Shown here in pieces: positions 25,390 to 33,133 of a stretch of DNA of 64,000 nucleotides. Under the pieces are notes generated by a model, which saw only the letters and a list, made by a program, of their open reading frames with translations, was not told the origin of the DNA and ran no database searches. The stretch is taken from NCBI RefSeq assembly GCF_040364665.1, contig NZ_BAABWX010000001.1, positions 1,302,001-1,366,000 on the forward strand, in the 5' to 3' direction. The stretch is from Cognatishimia sp. WU-CL00825 (lineage in GTDB: Bacteria > Pseudomonadota > Alphaproteobacteria > Rhodobacterales > Rhodobacteraceae). Position numbers and translations under genes: made by a program. Each line of letters opens with the position of its first letter. Position 1 is the first letter of the stretch.

Positions 25390-26508
25390 ATGGGTATTTT
25401 CGACTTCCTCACCGGCGAATTCATTGATGTTATTCATTGGGTCGACGACACACGCGACACGATGGTTTGGCGATTTGAACGCGAGGGCCACGAGATCAAA
25501 TATGGGGCCAAGCTGACGGTGCGCGAAGGCCAGGCAGCCGTGTTTGTACACGAAGGTCAGCTGGCAGATGTGTTCACGCCTGGGCTTTACATGCTTGAAA
25601 CCAACAACATGCCCATCATGACAACGCTAAATCATTGGGATCACGGCTTTAAAAGCCCCTTTAAATCAGAAATTTACTTTGTAAACACCACCCGTTTCAA
25701 CGATTTGAAATGGGGCACCAAAAACCCGATTATGTGCCGCGACCCAGAATTCGGCCCCGTGCGATTAAGGGCCTATGGCACCTATTCAGTCCGTGTGAAT
25801 GATGCGGCGCGTTTCTTGACTGAAATCGTTGGCACAGATGGTGAGTTCACCATGGACGAGATCAGCTTTCAAATCCGTAACATCATCGTACAAGAGTTTT
25901 CGCGCGCGATTGCAAAGTCGGGTATTCCAGTTCTGGACATGGCGGCCAATACCGCTGACGTTGGTAAGTTGGTGGCCCAGGCCATCGAACCGGTGATCAG
26001 CCAATATGGCCTGTCTATCCCTGAATTATACATTGAAAACATATCCTTACCGCCTGCCGTCGAGACCGCATTGGACGCTCGTACCTCGCGTGGCATCGCC
26101 GGAAATTTGGACGCCCATATGAAATGGAAAGCAGCCGAAGCCATGGGCAATGAGGGTGCTGCAGGGAACGCAATGGGCACAGGCCTGGGTGCGGGGATGG
26201 GCATGGCGATGGCCGGAAATTTGATGCAACAGCAAAACAGCGGACCTTGGGGGGCGGCCCCTCAGTCGACCGCCGTCGCGGCCCCTCCACCCCCGCCCGT
26301 CGAGCATGTCTGGCATATTGCAGAAGGCGGTAAAACCACAGGCCCCTTTTCCAAAGCCAAACTTGGACGCATGGCCGCTGACGGCAAACTGACCCGTGAA
26401 ACCTATGTTTGGACTGCGGGCCAAGACGGTTGGAAAGCCGCCCAAGATGTTACTGAACTGGCGCAGCTGTTCACCACCATGCCTCCCCCGCCGCCTCCTG
26501 GCGCATAA
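25390..26508 (+). CDS. SPFH-domain protein with C-terminal GYF_2 domain
   Basis: 372 residues. SPFH (stomatin/prohibitin/flotillin) domain of the virion-core-protein subgroup at about 20-240, a Gly/Met/Ala-rich segment at 255-280, a run of prolines at 299-303, and a GYF_2 (DUF4339) domain at about 306-361 (WHIAEGGKTTGPFSKAKL, TYVWTAGQDGWK), ending in polyproline. The same family includes B. subtilis YdjI. GYF domains bind proline-rich peptides, so the tail may self-bind or bind a partner. SD AGGAGAAA at 25379-25386. Confidence 0.86.
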   Translation: MGIFDFLTGEFIDVIHWVDDTRDTMVWRFEREGHEIKYGAKLTVREGQAAVFVHEGQLADVFTPGLYMLETNNMPIMTTLNHWDHGFKSPFKSEIYFVNTTRFNDLKWGTKNPIMCRDPEFGPVRLRAYGTYSVRVNDAARFLTEIVGTDGEFTMDEISFQIRNIIVQEFSRAIAKSGIPVLDMAANTADVGKLVAQAIEPVISQYGLSIPELYIENISLPPAVETALDARTSRGIAGNLDAHMKWKAAEAMGNEGAAGNAMGTGLGAGMGMAMAGNLMQQQNSGPWGAAPQSTAVAAPPPPPVEHVWHIAEGGKTTGPFSKAKLGRMAADGKLTRETYVWTAGQDGWKAAQDVTELAQLFTTMPPPPPPGA

Positions 26509-26554
26509 GAAACATCGGCTAAACCATTGTTCTTGATCATCTAAGTAGACCGAC

Positions 26555-27679
26555 ATGACAGAATTGCCACCGATTCCACCACTGCCAACTAAACCAGAAA
26601 ATGAGCACAGGTTTCCCTGTGACCAATGCGGTGCTGACTATCGCTTTGCACCAGAGGCCGGTGAATTACGCTGTGACCATTGTGGCCACCACGAAGCAAT
26701 TGAAGACGTCGGTCCTTGGAAAGGCTCAATCAAAGAGTTGGATTTTGACCGCGCGTTGCAGAACCAATTGCCCGCGCAGGAGATCGAGGTAACCCGTGTT
26801 TCAACTTGCCCAAATTGTGCCGCTCAGGTGGAATTTGACGCGGTAGATCACGCCACAGATTGTCCATTTTGCGCGACGCCGGTTGTTGCAGACACCGGCA
26901 AACACCGCCATATCAAACCGCGTGGCGTGCTGCCTTTTGCGCTGGATGAGCGCGCAGCCCATGGGGCGATGGGCCAGTGGTTGGGGAAATTATGGTTTGC
27001 ACCCAACGGCTTGCAAGAATACGCCCGAAAAGGCCGTAAGATGAACGGCATCTATGTGCCCTATTGGACGTTTGATGCCGACACCAAGTCCAGCTATCAA
27101 GGTGAGCGTGGCACGGTGTATTATGAAAACCGCACCGTCACGATTAGCGGAAAACAACAAACAAAACGTGTTGCCAAAGTACGCTGGCGTCCGAAATCAG
27201 GGCGTGTGGCACGATTTTTTGATGATGTCTTGGTGCTTGCGTCCAAAAGTTTGCCCAAACGTTTTACAGATGCTCTTGAGCCATGGGATTTGTCGGCACT
27301 GGAGCCTTATCGCCCTGAATTCCTTGCAGGATTTCGCGCTGAAGGCTATGCAGTCGAGCTGGAAGAGGGCTTTGTAGAAGCCCGCCAGCATATGGATCGC
27401 GTGATCCTGCGGGATGTCAAATTTGATATTGGCGGTGACCGTCAAAGAGTTCATGATATCAACACGTTGGTATCTGATGTGACTTTTAAACACGTGCTTT
27501 TACCGGTTTGGATGGCAGCCTATAAATACCGGGGAAATACCTATCGATTTGTAGTGAATGGCCGCACAGGCCGGGTGCAGGGCGAACGGCCATGGTCCGC
27601 TTGGAAAATCGCCATAGCCGTGATAGCTGGGGCCATCGTTGCGGGTGGAATTGGTTATTTTATCGCAATGAATCAATAA
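26555..27679 (+). CDS. Double-zinc-ribbon protein with C-terminal membrane anchor (YdjG-like)
   Basis: 374 residues. Two zinc ribbons: C22/C25/C40/C43 (CDQCG to CDHCG) and C85/C88/C103/C106 (CPNCA to CPFCA). A long conserved middle part contains YVPYWTFDADT, a PVWMAAYKYRG segment and one membrane helix at about 350-372. Relatives are often annotated as primosomal protein N' because of the ribbon, but there is no helicase motif, so that name should be rejected. The B. subtilis analogue is likely YdjG, which with YdjI recruits PspA-type proteins to the membrane. Confidence 0.83.
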   Translation: MTELPPIPPLPTKPENEHRFPCDQCGADYRFAPEAGELRCDHCGHHEAIEDVGPWKGSIKELDFDRALQNQLPAQEIEVTRVSTCPNCAAQVEFDAVDHATDCPFCATPVVADTGKHRHIKPRGVLPFALDERAAHGAMGQWLGKLWFAPNGLQEYARKGRKMNGIYVPYWTFDADTKSSYQGERGTVYYENRTVTISGKQQTKRVAKVRWRPKSGRVARFFDDVLVLASKSLPKRFTDALEPWDLSALEPYRPEFLAGFRAEGYAVELEEGFVEARQHMDRVILRDVKFDIGGDRQRVHDINTLVSDVTFKHVLLPVWMAAYKYRGNTYRFVVNGRTGRVQGERPWSAWKIAIAVIAGAIVAGGIGYFIAMNQ

Positions 27680-27700
27680 GATAGAAAAAGGCGCACAGAA

Positions 27701-28150
27701 ATGCGAGCAGTGATTCAGCGGGTTTCCCAAGCCGAGGTGCGGGTGGATGATGTGGTTACCGGAGAGATCACACAGGGTTTGTTGATACTGATCTGTGCCA
27801 TGAAAGGTGACTCTGAAGCAGACGCCGATAAATTAGCCAGAAAAATCAGCAAGATTCGCATTTTCCAAGACGAAAACGGCAAAATGAATAAGTCCGTTCT
27901 TGATATCGGTGGCAGCGCCTTGGTGGTCAGCCAATTCACATTGGCCGCAGATACGCGCAGCGGAAATAGACCTGGCTTTTCAACAGCTTGCGGTGCAGAT
28001 GACGGAAATATGTTCTATGAGTATTTCACCAAATCGATTGCAGAAACCGGCGTTCCCGTTGAAAAAGGCATATTTGGCGCAGATATGAAAGTTTCGTTAA
28101 TCAACGATGGGCCGGTGACCATTTGGCTCGACACGGATCAATGGAAATAG
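27701..28150 (+). CDS. dtd: D-aminoacyl-tRNA deacylase
   Basis: 149 residues. Family motifs: [15 protein letters not shown] at the N-terminus, SQFTLAAD (about 81-88, catalytic SQxT) and [11 protein letters not shown] at the C-terminus (cis Gly-Pro site). It hydrolyses D-aminoacyl-tRNAs and Gly-tRNA(Ala). It follows the zinc-ribbon gene by 21 bp and so forms the end of the TelA operon. Confidence 0.95.
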   Translation: MRAVIQRVSQAEVRVDDVVTGEITQGLLILICAMKGDSEADADKLARKISKIRIFQDENGKMNKSVLDIGGSALVVSQFTLAADTRSGNRPGFSTACGADDGNMFYEYFTKSIAETGVPVEKGIFGADMKVSLINDGPVTIWLDTDQWK

Positions 28151-28614
28151 CCAGCGCGCTGTGTATTAACGCTGACTTTTTTGGCCGCCTGTTTACGCCT
28201 CGCTAAGCTTTGTGCCTGTCTTTGAACTAACTGTTGTGGTGTTGCACGCCACACCCCCCTAAGTGCGCCCGTTAAATGTTTGCCTAATTGTACAATTTGT
28301 ACGTTTGAGGCCCTGAAACGTACGATTCGAGCAAGCTTAGTCGGCTTGCTATGCAGATTAGGTTAACAGCGCCCAAAAAAGCCCCTTTTTCGTGCAGTTT
28401 TTTTGAGAACCAATTTTTAACGTCTTGATGCAACACTCGACGTGATTTTGACGGTCATAGGTCAGGGTTCAAGTGGATGAAAATACAGTCGCGCAGGAAG
28501 GCGGAAAGCGAGACAGCCATGCCAAACACTTCGCGCAAAGACGGGCATTCTTGATGCCCATTCAAGACACCTGGTCTTTAACAAGAATAGAGAGGCGAGA
28601 CGACTGTTACAGGC
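28151..28614. other. 464-bp gene-free region with hairpins and repeat copy B
   Basis: No coding sequence is convincing here. Contents: a short hairpin at 28152-28174 followed by ACTTTTTTGG (28175-28184), a possible weak terminator of the TelA/dtd operon; the 42-bp repeat copy B at 28288-28329, immediately followed by another hairpin (AGCAAGC/GCTTGCT at 28330-28350); and GGGCAT/ATGCCC at 28543-28559, possibly the 3' hairpin of phnA on the minus strand. Confidence 0.6.
28288..28329. repeat. 42-bp palindromic dispersed repeat, copy B (inverted relative to copy A)
   Basis: TTGTACAATTTGTACGTTT at the left end and CTGAAACGTACGATTCG at the right; 39 of 42 bases match copy A (15097-15138) when reverse-complemented. 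Partial matches continue for about 10-15 bp on either side. Confidence 0.7.
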
Positions 28615-29133
28615 CTATCCGGTCTTTTTCACGAACTTGGTCAATATCACGATGCGTTGGCTTTCGACGCGACCTTCGATATGTTCTTGATTGGTTTGCA
28701 CCAGGGAAATGTTGCGCACAGGCGTGCCGCGTTTGGCGGTAAATCCAGCGCCTTTGACGGGCAAATCTTTTGTCAACACAACAGAGTCACCTGCGGAAAG
28801 CACCACACCGTTGCTATCGCGGTGGATCACCTGGGGTTCGTCAGAAAGACCAGCCTTAGCCCAGTCCAGGGTTTCAGGTTCCAGATATGCGATGTCCAAA
28901 AGGTCCCGCGCCCATGGGGATTGTGGCAGAGCACTGAGCAAGCGAAAGGCCAGCACCTGGGTGGCAGCGTCAGCAGACCAGATGGCGTCGTTCAAACACT
29001 GCCAATGCGGTGCATCGCTGATGTCACCTTGGGCGGCAGGTAAACAGGTTGCACACAACAGCAGAACGTCATCGCGCGGGGTGACGGTGAATTTGGAAAG
29101 ATTGGCGTCAGATGAACAGATTGCGCAGGCCAT
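28615..29133 (-). CDS. phnA: PhnA-family zinc-ribbon protein
   Basis: 172 residues from ATG 29133 (SD AAGGGGG; the upstream in-frame start at 29196 is not conserved). N-terminal zinc ribbon CAICSS to LLCATCLPA, C-terminal PhnA domain (GDSVVLTKDLPVKGAGFTAKRGTPVRNISL, VESQRIVILTKFVKK). Despite the name, PhnA proteins do not take part in phosphonate breakdown as far as known; the function is unclear. It is alone on the minus strand, between the gene-free region and glpK. Confidence 0.9.
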   Translation of the reverse strand: MACAICSSDANLSKFTVTPRDDVLLLCATCLPAAQGDISDAPHWQCLNDAIWSADAATQVLAFRLLSALPQSPWARDLLDIAYLEPETLDWAKAGLSDEPQVIHRDSNGVVLSAGDSVVLTKDLPVKGAGFTAKRGTPVRNISLVQTNQEHIEGRVESQRIVILTKFVKKTG

Positions 29134-29198
29134 TATGCCCCCTTGGAGTGGTTTGAACCGCTTATGGGCACAATGAAGCCTGTCGTCTAGGTGCAACC

Positions 29199-29248
29199 GC
29201 AGGGCGGCGGCGCTTTGGAGGTCACCCTGCGACGCGACGCCGCCCTGC
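29199..29248. terminator. Long inverted repeat between glpK and phnA
   Basis: GCAGGGCGGCG (29199-29209) is the exact reverse complement of 29238-29248, an 11-bp stem with a 28-nt loop. No T tract follows on the minus strand, so it may act as an mRNA stabiliser or a weak terminator of glpK. Confidence 0.45.
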
Positions 29249-29267
29249 TTGGTTTGTGTTGCGTAGA

Positions 29268-30755
29268 TTACACGGCCAATGTGGCATCAACCGCGCGTTT
29301 CCAAGCGGCATATTTGTCTTCGCGGAAAGGCTCTTGCATTTTTGGCTCAAACTTTTGCTCCAGACGCCAAGTGGCCGCAAAGCCTTGTTGGTCGGGATAG
29401 ACCCCTGCCCGCATACCTGCCAGCCAAGCCACACCAAGGGCGGTGCTTTCCAACACCTCTGGCCGATCCACTGGTGCGCCGATGATATCTGCAAGAAACT
29501 GCATCGCCCAATCGCTGGCGGTCATGCCGCCGTCAACTCGCAGGATTTGGGTTTGCACCGCTTCGCCCATATCGCCGCGCATCGCCTCTAACAGATCGCG
29601 TGTTTGAAACCCGACGCTTTCAAGGGCTGCGCGGGCGAATTCGGCTGGGCCAGAGCCGCGCGTCAATCCATAGATGGCACCGCGACAATCCGGGGCCCAA
29701 TAGGGCGCGCCAAGACCAGTGAAGGCGGGCACAAGGATCAGGTCTTGGGATTTGTCAGCCTGTTCGGCCAAACCCTGGGTTTCTTTGGCGTCTTTGATAA
29801 TGCCCAACCCGTCGCGCAGCCATTGCACCACAGCACCCGCAATAAAGATCGCCCCTTCCAGCGCATAAGTGGGTTTGCCATCCAATTGGTAGCCAATGGT
29901 GGTCAACAGGCGGTTTTTGGACGCCACGGGTGTGTCGCCGGTGTTAAGCAGAGCAAAGCAGCCGGTGCCATAAGTGGATTTCATCATGCCCGGCTCAAAA
30001 CAAGCGTTGCCAAGGGTGGCCGCTTGTTGATCGCCCGCGACGCCCAAAATCGGCACTTCGGCCCCAAAAATACCGGCGTCGGTGGTGCCAAAATCCGCGG
30101 CGCAGTCCAGCACTTCGGGCAACATGGCCTGCGGGATATCCAGCAGATCGCAGATGCGGCTGCTCCATTTGCCCTTGTGGATGTCATAAAGCATGGTGCG
30201 TGCGGCATTGGTGGCGTCGGTCACATGGCGCTTGCCGCCGGTGAGGTTCCAGATGATCCAGCTGTCAACGGTGCCAAAGGCCAATTGCCCCAGACGCGCG
30301 CGGGCATGCAAGCCCTCGGAATGATCCAGGATCCATTTGACTTTGGTTGAGGAAAAATATGGATCTAGCAGCAGGCCTGTGGTGTCGGTCACCAGCTCTT
30401 CATGGCCTTCGGATTTTAGAATGCGGCAGATGTCGGCTGTACGGCGGTCTTGCCATACGATGGCGTTGTGCACCGGTTCACCGGTTTGCCGATCCCAGAT
30501 CACCGTGGTTTCGCGCTGGTTGGTGATGCCGATGGCGGTCACATCGGCGGCAGTGATACCGACTTTGGCAAAGACCGCGTTGCAGGTGGACAGCGTGGTG
30601 TTCCACAGATCCATCGGATCATGTTCGACCCAACCGGAATCGGGAAAATGCTGGGTGAATTCCTCTTGGGCGCTGTCGATGATCTTCATGTCCGCATCAA
30701 AAAGGATGGCGCGTGTGGATGTGGTGCCTTGGTCGATGGCGAGGATATAAGTCAT
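29268..30755 (-). CDS. glpK: Glycerol kinase
   Basis: 495 residues from ATG 30755 ([15 protein letters not shown]). FGGY motifs are intact: [13 protein letters not shown] phosphate-binding loop, and [12 protein letters not shown] and [20 protein letters not shown] in the C-terminal domain. It phosphorylates glycerol to glycerol-3-phosphate. The glycerol ABC transporter of the window (54.7-60.6 kb) is not adjacent. The 267-bp region upstream to 31022 carries the promoter, a 17-codon ATG-initiated frame at 30926-30979 (too weak to call) and the palindrome at 30980-31005. Confidence 0.96.
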   Translation of the reverse strand: MTYILAIDQGTTSTRAILFDADMKIIDSAQEEFTQHFPDSGWVEHDPMDLWNTTLSTCNAVFAKVGITAADVTAIGITNQRETTVIWDRQTGEPVHNAIVWQDRRTADICRILKSEGHEELVTDTTGLLLDPYFSSTKVKWILDHSEGLHARARLGQLAFGTVDSWIIWNLTGGKRHVTDATNAARTMLYDIHKGKWSSRICDLLDIPQAMLPEVLDCAADFGTTDAGIFGAEVPILGVAGDQQAATLGNACFEPGMMKSTYGTGCFALLNTGDTPVASKNRLLTTIGYQLDGKPTYALEGAIFIAGAVVQWLRDGLGIIKDAKETQGLAEQADKSQDLILVPAFTGLGAPYWAPDCRGAIYGLTRGSGPAEFARAALESVGFQTRDLLEAMRGDMGEAVQTQILRVDGGMTASDWAMQFLADIIGAPVDRPEVLESTALGVAWLAGMRAGVYPDQQGFAATWRLEQKFEPKMQEPFREDKYAAWKRAVDATLAV

Positions 30756-30979
30756 GCTAGTTTCACCCATGTCTGACTGCAGTCATTGCAGAATGCCCGA
30801 GAACGCAGATGAGGCAAGGGTCTGTTGCCATCGCACGGCAACTGTGACCGCCCTCCTCACGATCAGTTCGCAATCTGTTAGCGTATAATTGCTCGTTTGA
30901 AAAGATACGAAACCAAAAGGAACCTATGGAAATTGCGCTTCTCAGCCATATTTCGCAAAAATTTGACAAAAGGGCCTAG

Positions 30980-31005
30980 AATTGACCTTCAAATGAAGGT
31001 CAATT
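30980..31005. terminator. 11-bp palindrome downstream of the acyl-CoA synthetase gene
   Basis: AATTGACCTTC and GAAGGTCAATT with loop AAAT. It lies 18 bp past the stop of the minus-strand acyl-CoA synthetase gene; either its terminator (little T tract) or an operator. Confidence 0.45.
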
Positions 31006-31022
31006 CGGATCACCAGCATGTG

Positions 31023-32903
31023 CTACTCGGCCCACTCCCATGGGCGGGTAAAGGCCCCTAGTACTTTGGCCACATCATGTTCATTCGCGCTATTTTGAGC
31101 AAGCTGGGCCACCAGCCCGCGCTTTTTGTCGTCGACAACTTGGACAACGCGCGCCGGGCAGTCTGCCTTTTCCAAGGCTGCATTATAGACCCGGGTGATG
31201 GCAGATTTGCGCAGATCCGGCTTGAACACTTTGCCAACTGCGGTCTTGGGCAATTCGGGCAGAATATCGATGTGTTTTGGACGGGCAGCCCTTTCGTGAA
31301 CATGGGTGTGGGCATGCTCCAAAAGCTCTTGCGTGCTGACCTCTGCCCCCTCGACCAATTCGACAAAGGCACAGGGCAATTCTCCGGAATGGGCGTCAGG
31401 CTGACCAATTGCGCCCGCCATGGCCACTGCGGGATGCAACATCAGGGCCTCTTCGATTTCAGCGGGGTCCAGATTGTGACCGCCGCGAATAATCAGGTCT
31501 TTGGCGCGGCCGGTAATCCACAGATAGCCGTCATCGTCCAAACGCCCCAAGTCACCGGTGCGCAGGTATTTGTCTGCATAGTAGAGGTCGACGTTTTTTT
31601 CCGTCTCTGTATAGGTGTGGCCCACGTAGACGCCTGGGTTGGACACGCAGATTTCCCCGACTTCGTCGGTGGCGCATTCGATCATGCCCTCAGCAGTCGA
31701 TTTCACAATGCGCACATCCGTGTGGGGAAACGGGATACCAACCGAGCCAACTTTTTTTTCGCCAGCGGGCGGATTGCAGGACACTAGGCAGGTGCATTCG
31801 GTCAGCCCGTAACCTTCGACCACCGCGATATCAGAGGCGGATTCAAACCTGGTAAAGAGCTCCATCGGCATGGGAGCTGAACCAGAGAAGGCCACATTGA
31901 CGCTGGATATATCGGCGTCCACAGGGCGTTGCATCAGGGCGGAAACAGCGGTGGGCACGGTGATGATAAACGAGATTTTCCAGCGCTCGACCAGCTTCCA
32001 GAAATTGTCAAACACGCCCTCGCCGCGATAGCCTGCCGGGGTTGGAAAAACCACATGGGCACCAGAGGCAATGGCGGACATCATGATGACCTGAACCGCA
32101 AAGACATGAAACAACGGCAACGGGCACATCAACACGTCATGTTCATCAAACAACAGGGTTTTGCCGATCCAGCCGTTATACACCATGCCGCCATACTTGT
32201 GCTGCGCCACTTTGGGCATACCAGTGGTGCCGCCGGTGTGAAAATAGGCCGCGACACGGTCGCCTTGGCTGTCGGCGAAATCAAGCGTTGTGTTCTGCTT
32301 GGCGAGTTCCTGATTGAAATTCAGCACATCCGCGTGGTGTTCACCGGGGTTTTTCGGACGGATCAGCGGCACAATCCAGCTTTTGGGCGGGCTGAGATAG
32401 CGGTTGAGGTCAACTTCGTAGACAGTGTGCACATCGGGGGCGTGACGCACCGCCTCTTTGACTTTTTGCGGCACATCGGTTTTGGGAAAGGCCTTGAGGG
32501 TGACCACCACTTTGGCCCCAGTTTCGCGCAGGATCGAGGCGATCTGTTCGGGTTCCAGCAAGGGGTTGATGGGGTTGGCGATACCGGCAATCATGCCGCC
32601 CATCAGCGCAAAAAGCGTTTCATGGCAATTGGGCATGACATAGGCGACGCTGTCAGTTTCCTGGATGCCAAGGCCACGAAACAGATTGGCGGCTTGTACA
32701 GATTTTTTGTGCAATTGGTCCCATGTCAGGGTCTCGGCCTTATCTGTCGGGCCAGAGGTGATTTGATAGCTGACCGCCGGGCGATCCGGATATTTGTCAC
32801 GGACCCGCGTTAGAAATTCGTACATTGTGACAGCGACATCGCGCTTGTCATACGGCATTTCATTCTCGATGGCATTGCGATCATCGATGGATGCAAAACT
32901 CAT
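31023..32903 (-). CDS. Acyl-CoA synthetase (AMP-binding, ANL superfamily)
   Basis: 626 residues from ATG 32903, after GGGGAGGAT. ANL motifs: P-loop YFHTGGTTGMPKVAQHKYGG, GYGLTECT, TGDLGRLDDDGYLWITGR and a C-terminal lysine region (PKTAVGKVFKPDLRK). It is about 80 residues longer than many acyl-CoA ligases, consistent with the fatty-acyl branch. The acyl chain specificity cannot be read from sequence. A candidate operator lies upstream (33012-33028). Confidence 0.9.
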   Translation of the reverse strand: MSFASIDDRNAIENEMPYDKRDVAVTMYEFLTRVRDKYPDRPAVSYQITSGPTDKAETLTWDQLHKKSVQAANLFRGLGIQETDSVAYVMPNCHETLFALMGGMIAGIANPINPLLEPEQIASILRETGAKVVVTLKAFPKTDVPQKVKEAVRHAPDVHTVYEVDLNRYLSPPKSWIVPLIRPKNPGEHHADVLNFNQELAKQNTTLDFADSQGDRVAAYFHTGGTTGMPKVAQHKYGGMVYNGWIGKTLLFDEHDVLMCPLPLFHVFAVQVIMMSAIASGAHVVFPTPAGYRGEGVFDNFWKLVERWKISFIITVPTAVSALMQRPVDADISSVNVAFSGSAPMPMELFTRFESASDIAVVEGYGLTECTCLVSCNPPAGEKKVGSVGIPFPHTDVRIVKSTAEGMIECATDEVGEICVSNPGVYVGHTYTETEKNVDLYYADKYLRTGDLGRLDDDGYLWITGRAKDLIIRGGHNLDPAEIEEALMLHPAVAMAGAIGQPDAHSGELPCAFVELVEGAEVSTQELLEHAHTHVHERAARPKHIDILPELPKTAVGKVFKPDLRKSAITRVYNAALEKADCPARVVQVVDDKKRGLVAQLAQNSANEHDVAKVLGAFTRPWEWAE

Positions 32904-33011
32904 GGTATCCTCCCCTGTGTCGCCCTGCCAATTTGTCATGGCTTTCAGGCTTGGCCGTTAGACAATACAGACCGTTGGGCCGGTGCAAGCATGTCCAAAG
33001 GTCAACGCGAC

Positions 33012-33028
33012 TTCGACGTTACGTCGAA
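33012..33028. promoter_or_regulatory. Palindromic operator candidate upstream of the acyl-CoA synthetase gene
   Basis: TTCGACG-TTA-CGTCGAA, seven-base arms, centred about 117 bp upstream of the start. The form is typical of TetR-type (FadR/PsrA-like) operators; no such regulator is in the window. Confidence 0.4.
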
Positions 33029-33071
33029 ATCCGTCAATCCCAGTGTCCTCTCCTCTAAGGAGAATAACAAG

Positions 33072-33106
33072 AAAAAAGCGCCGGGCTCGTTTGAGCACAG
33101 CGCTTT
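33072..33106 (-). terminator. Terminator after the ABC exporter gene
   Basis: On the minus strand AAGCGC---GCTC/GAGC---GCGCTT, followed by TTTTTTC. The stem has internal mismatches. Confidence 0.7.
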
Positions 33107-33133
33107 AATGTCTTAACATCAAAGGGGTTACGG

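Noticed and set aside
26555..27679. Primosomal protein N' / helicase annotation
   Set aside because: Only the zinc ribbons resemble PriA; no ATPase motifs and a C-terminal membrane helix.
28473..28742. 89-codon plus-strand frame in the gene-free region
   Set aside because: Runs into phnA on the opposite strand and shows no coding character or SD.
29604..30350. 248-codon plus-strand frame
   Set aside because: Antisense to glpK; no motif.
30926..30979. 17-codon frame with an AAGGA upstream
   Set aside because: Too short and without conservation information; could be chance.
31929..32813. 294-codon plus-strand frame
   Set aside because: Antisense to the acyl-CoA synthetase, histidine/glycine-rich shadow.
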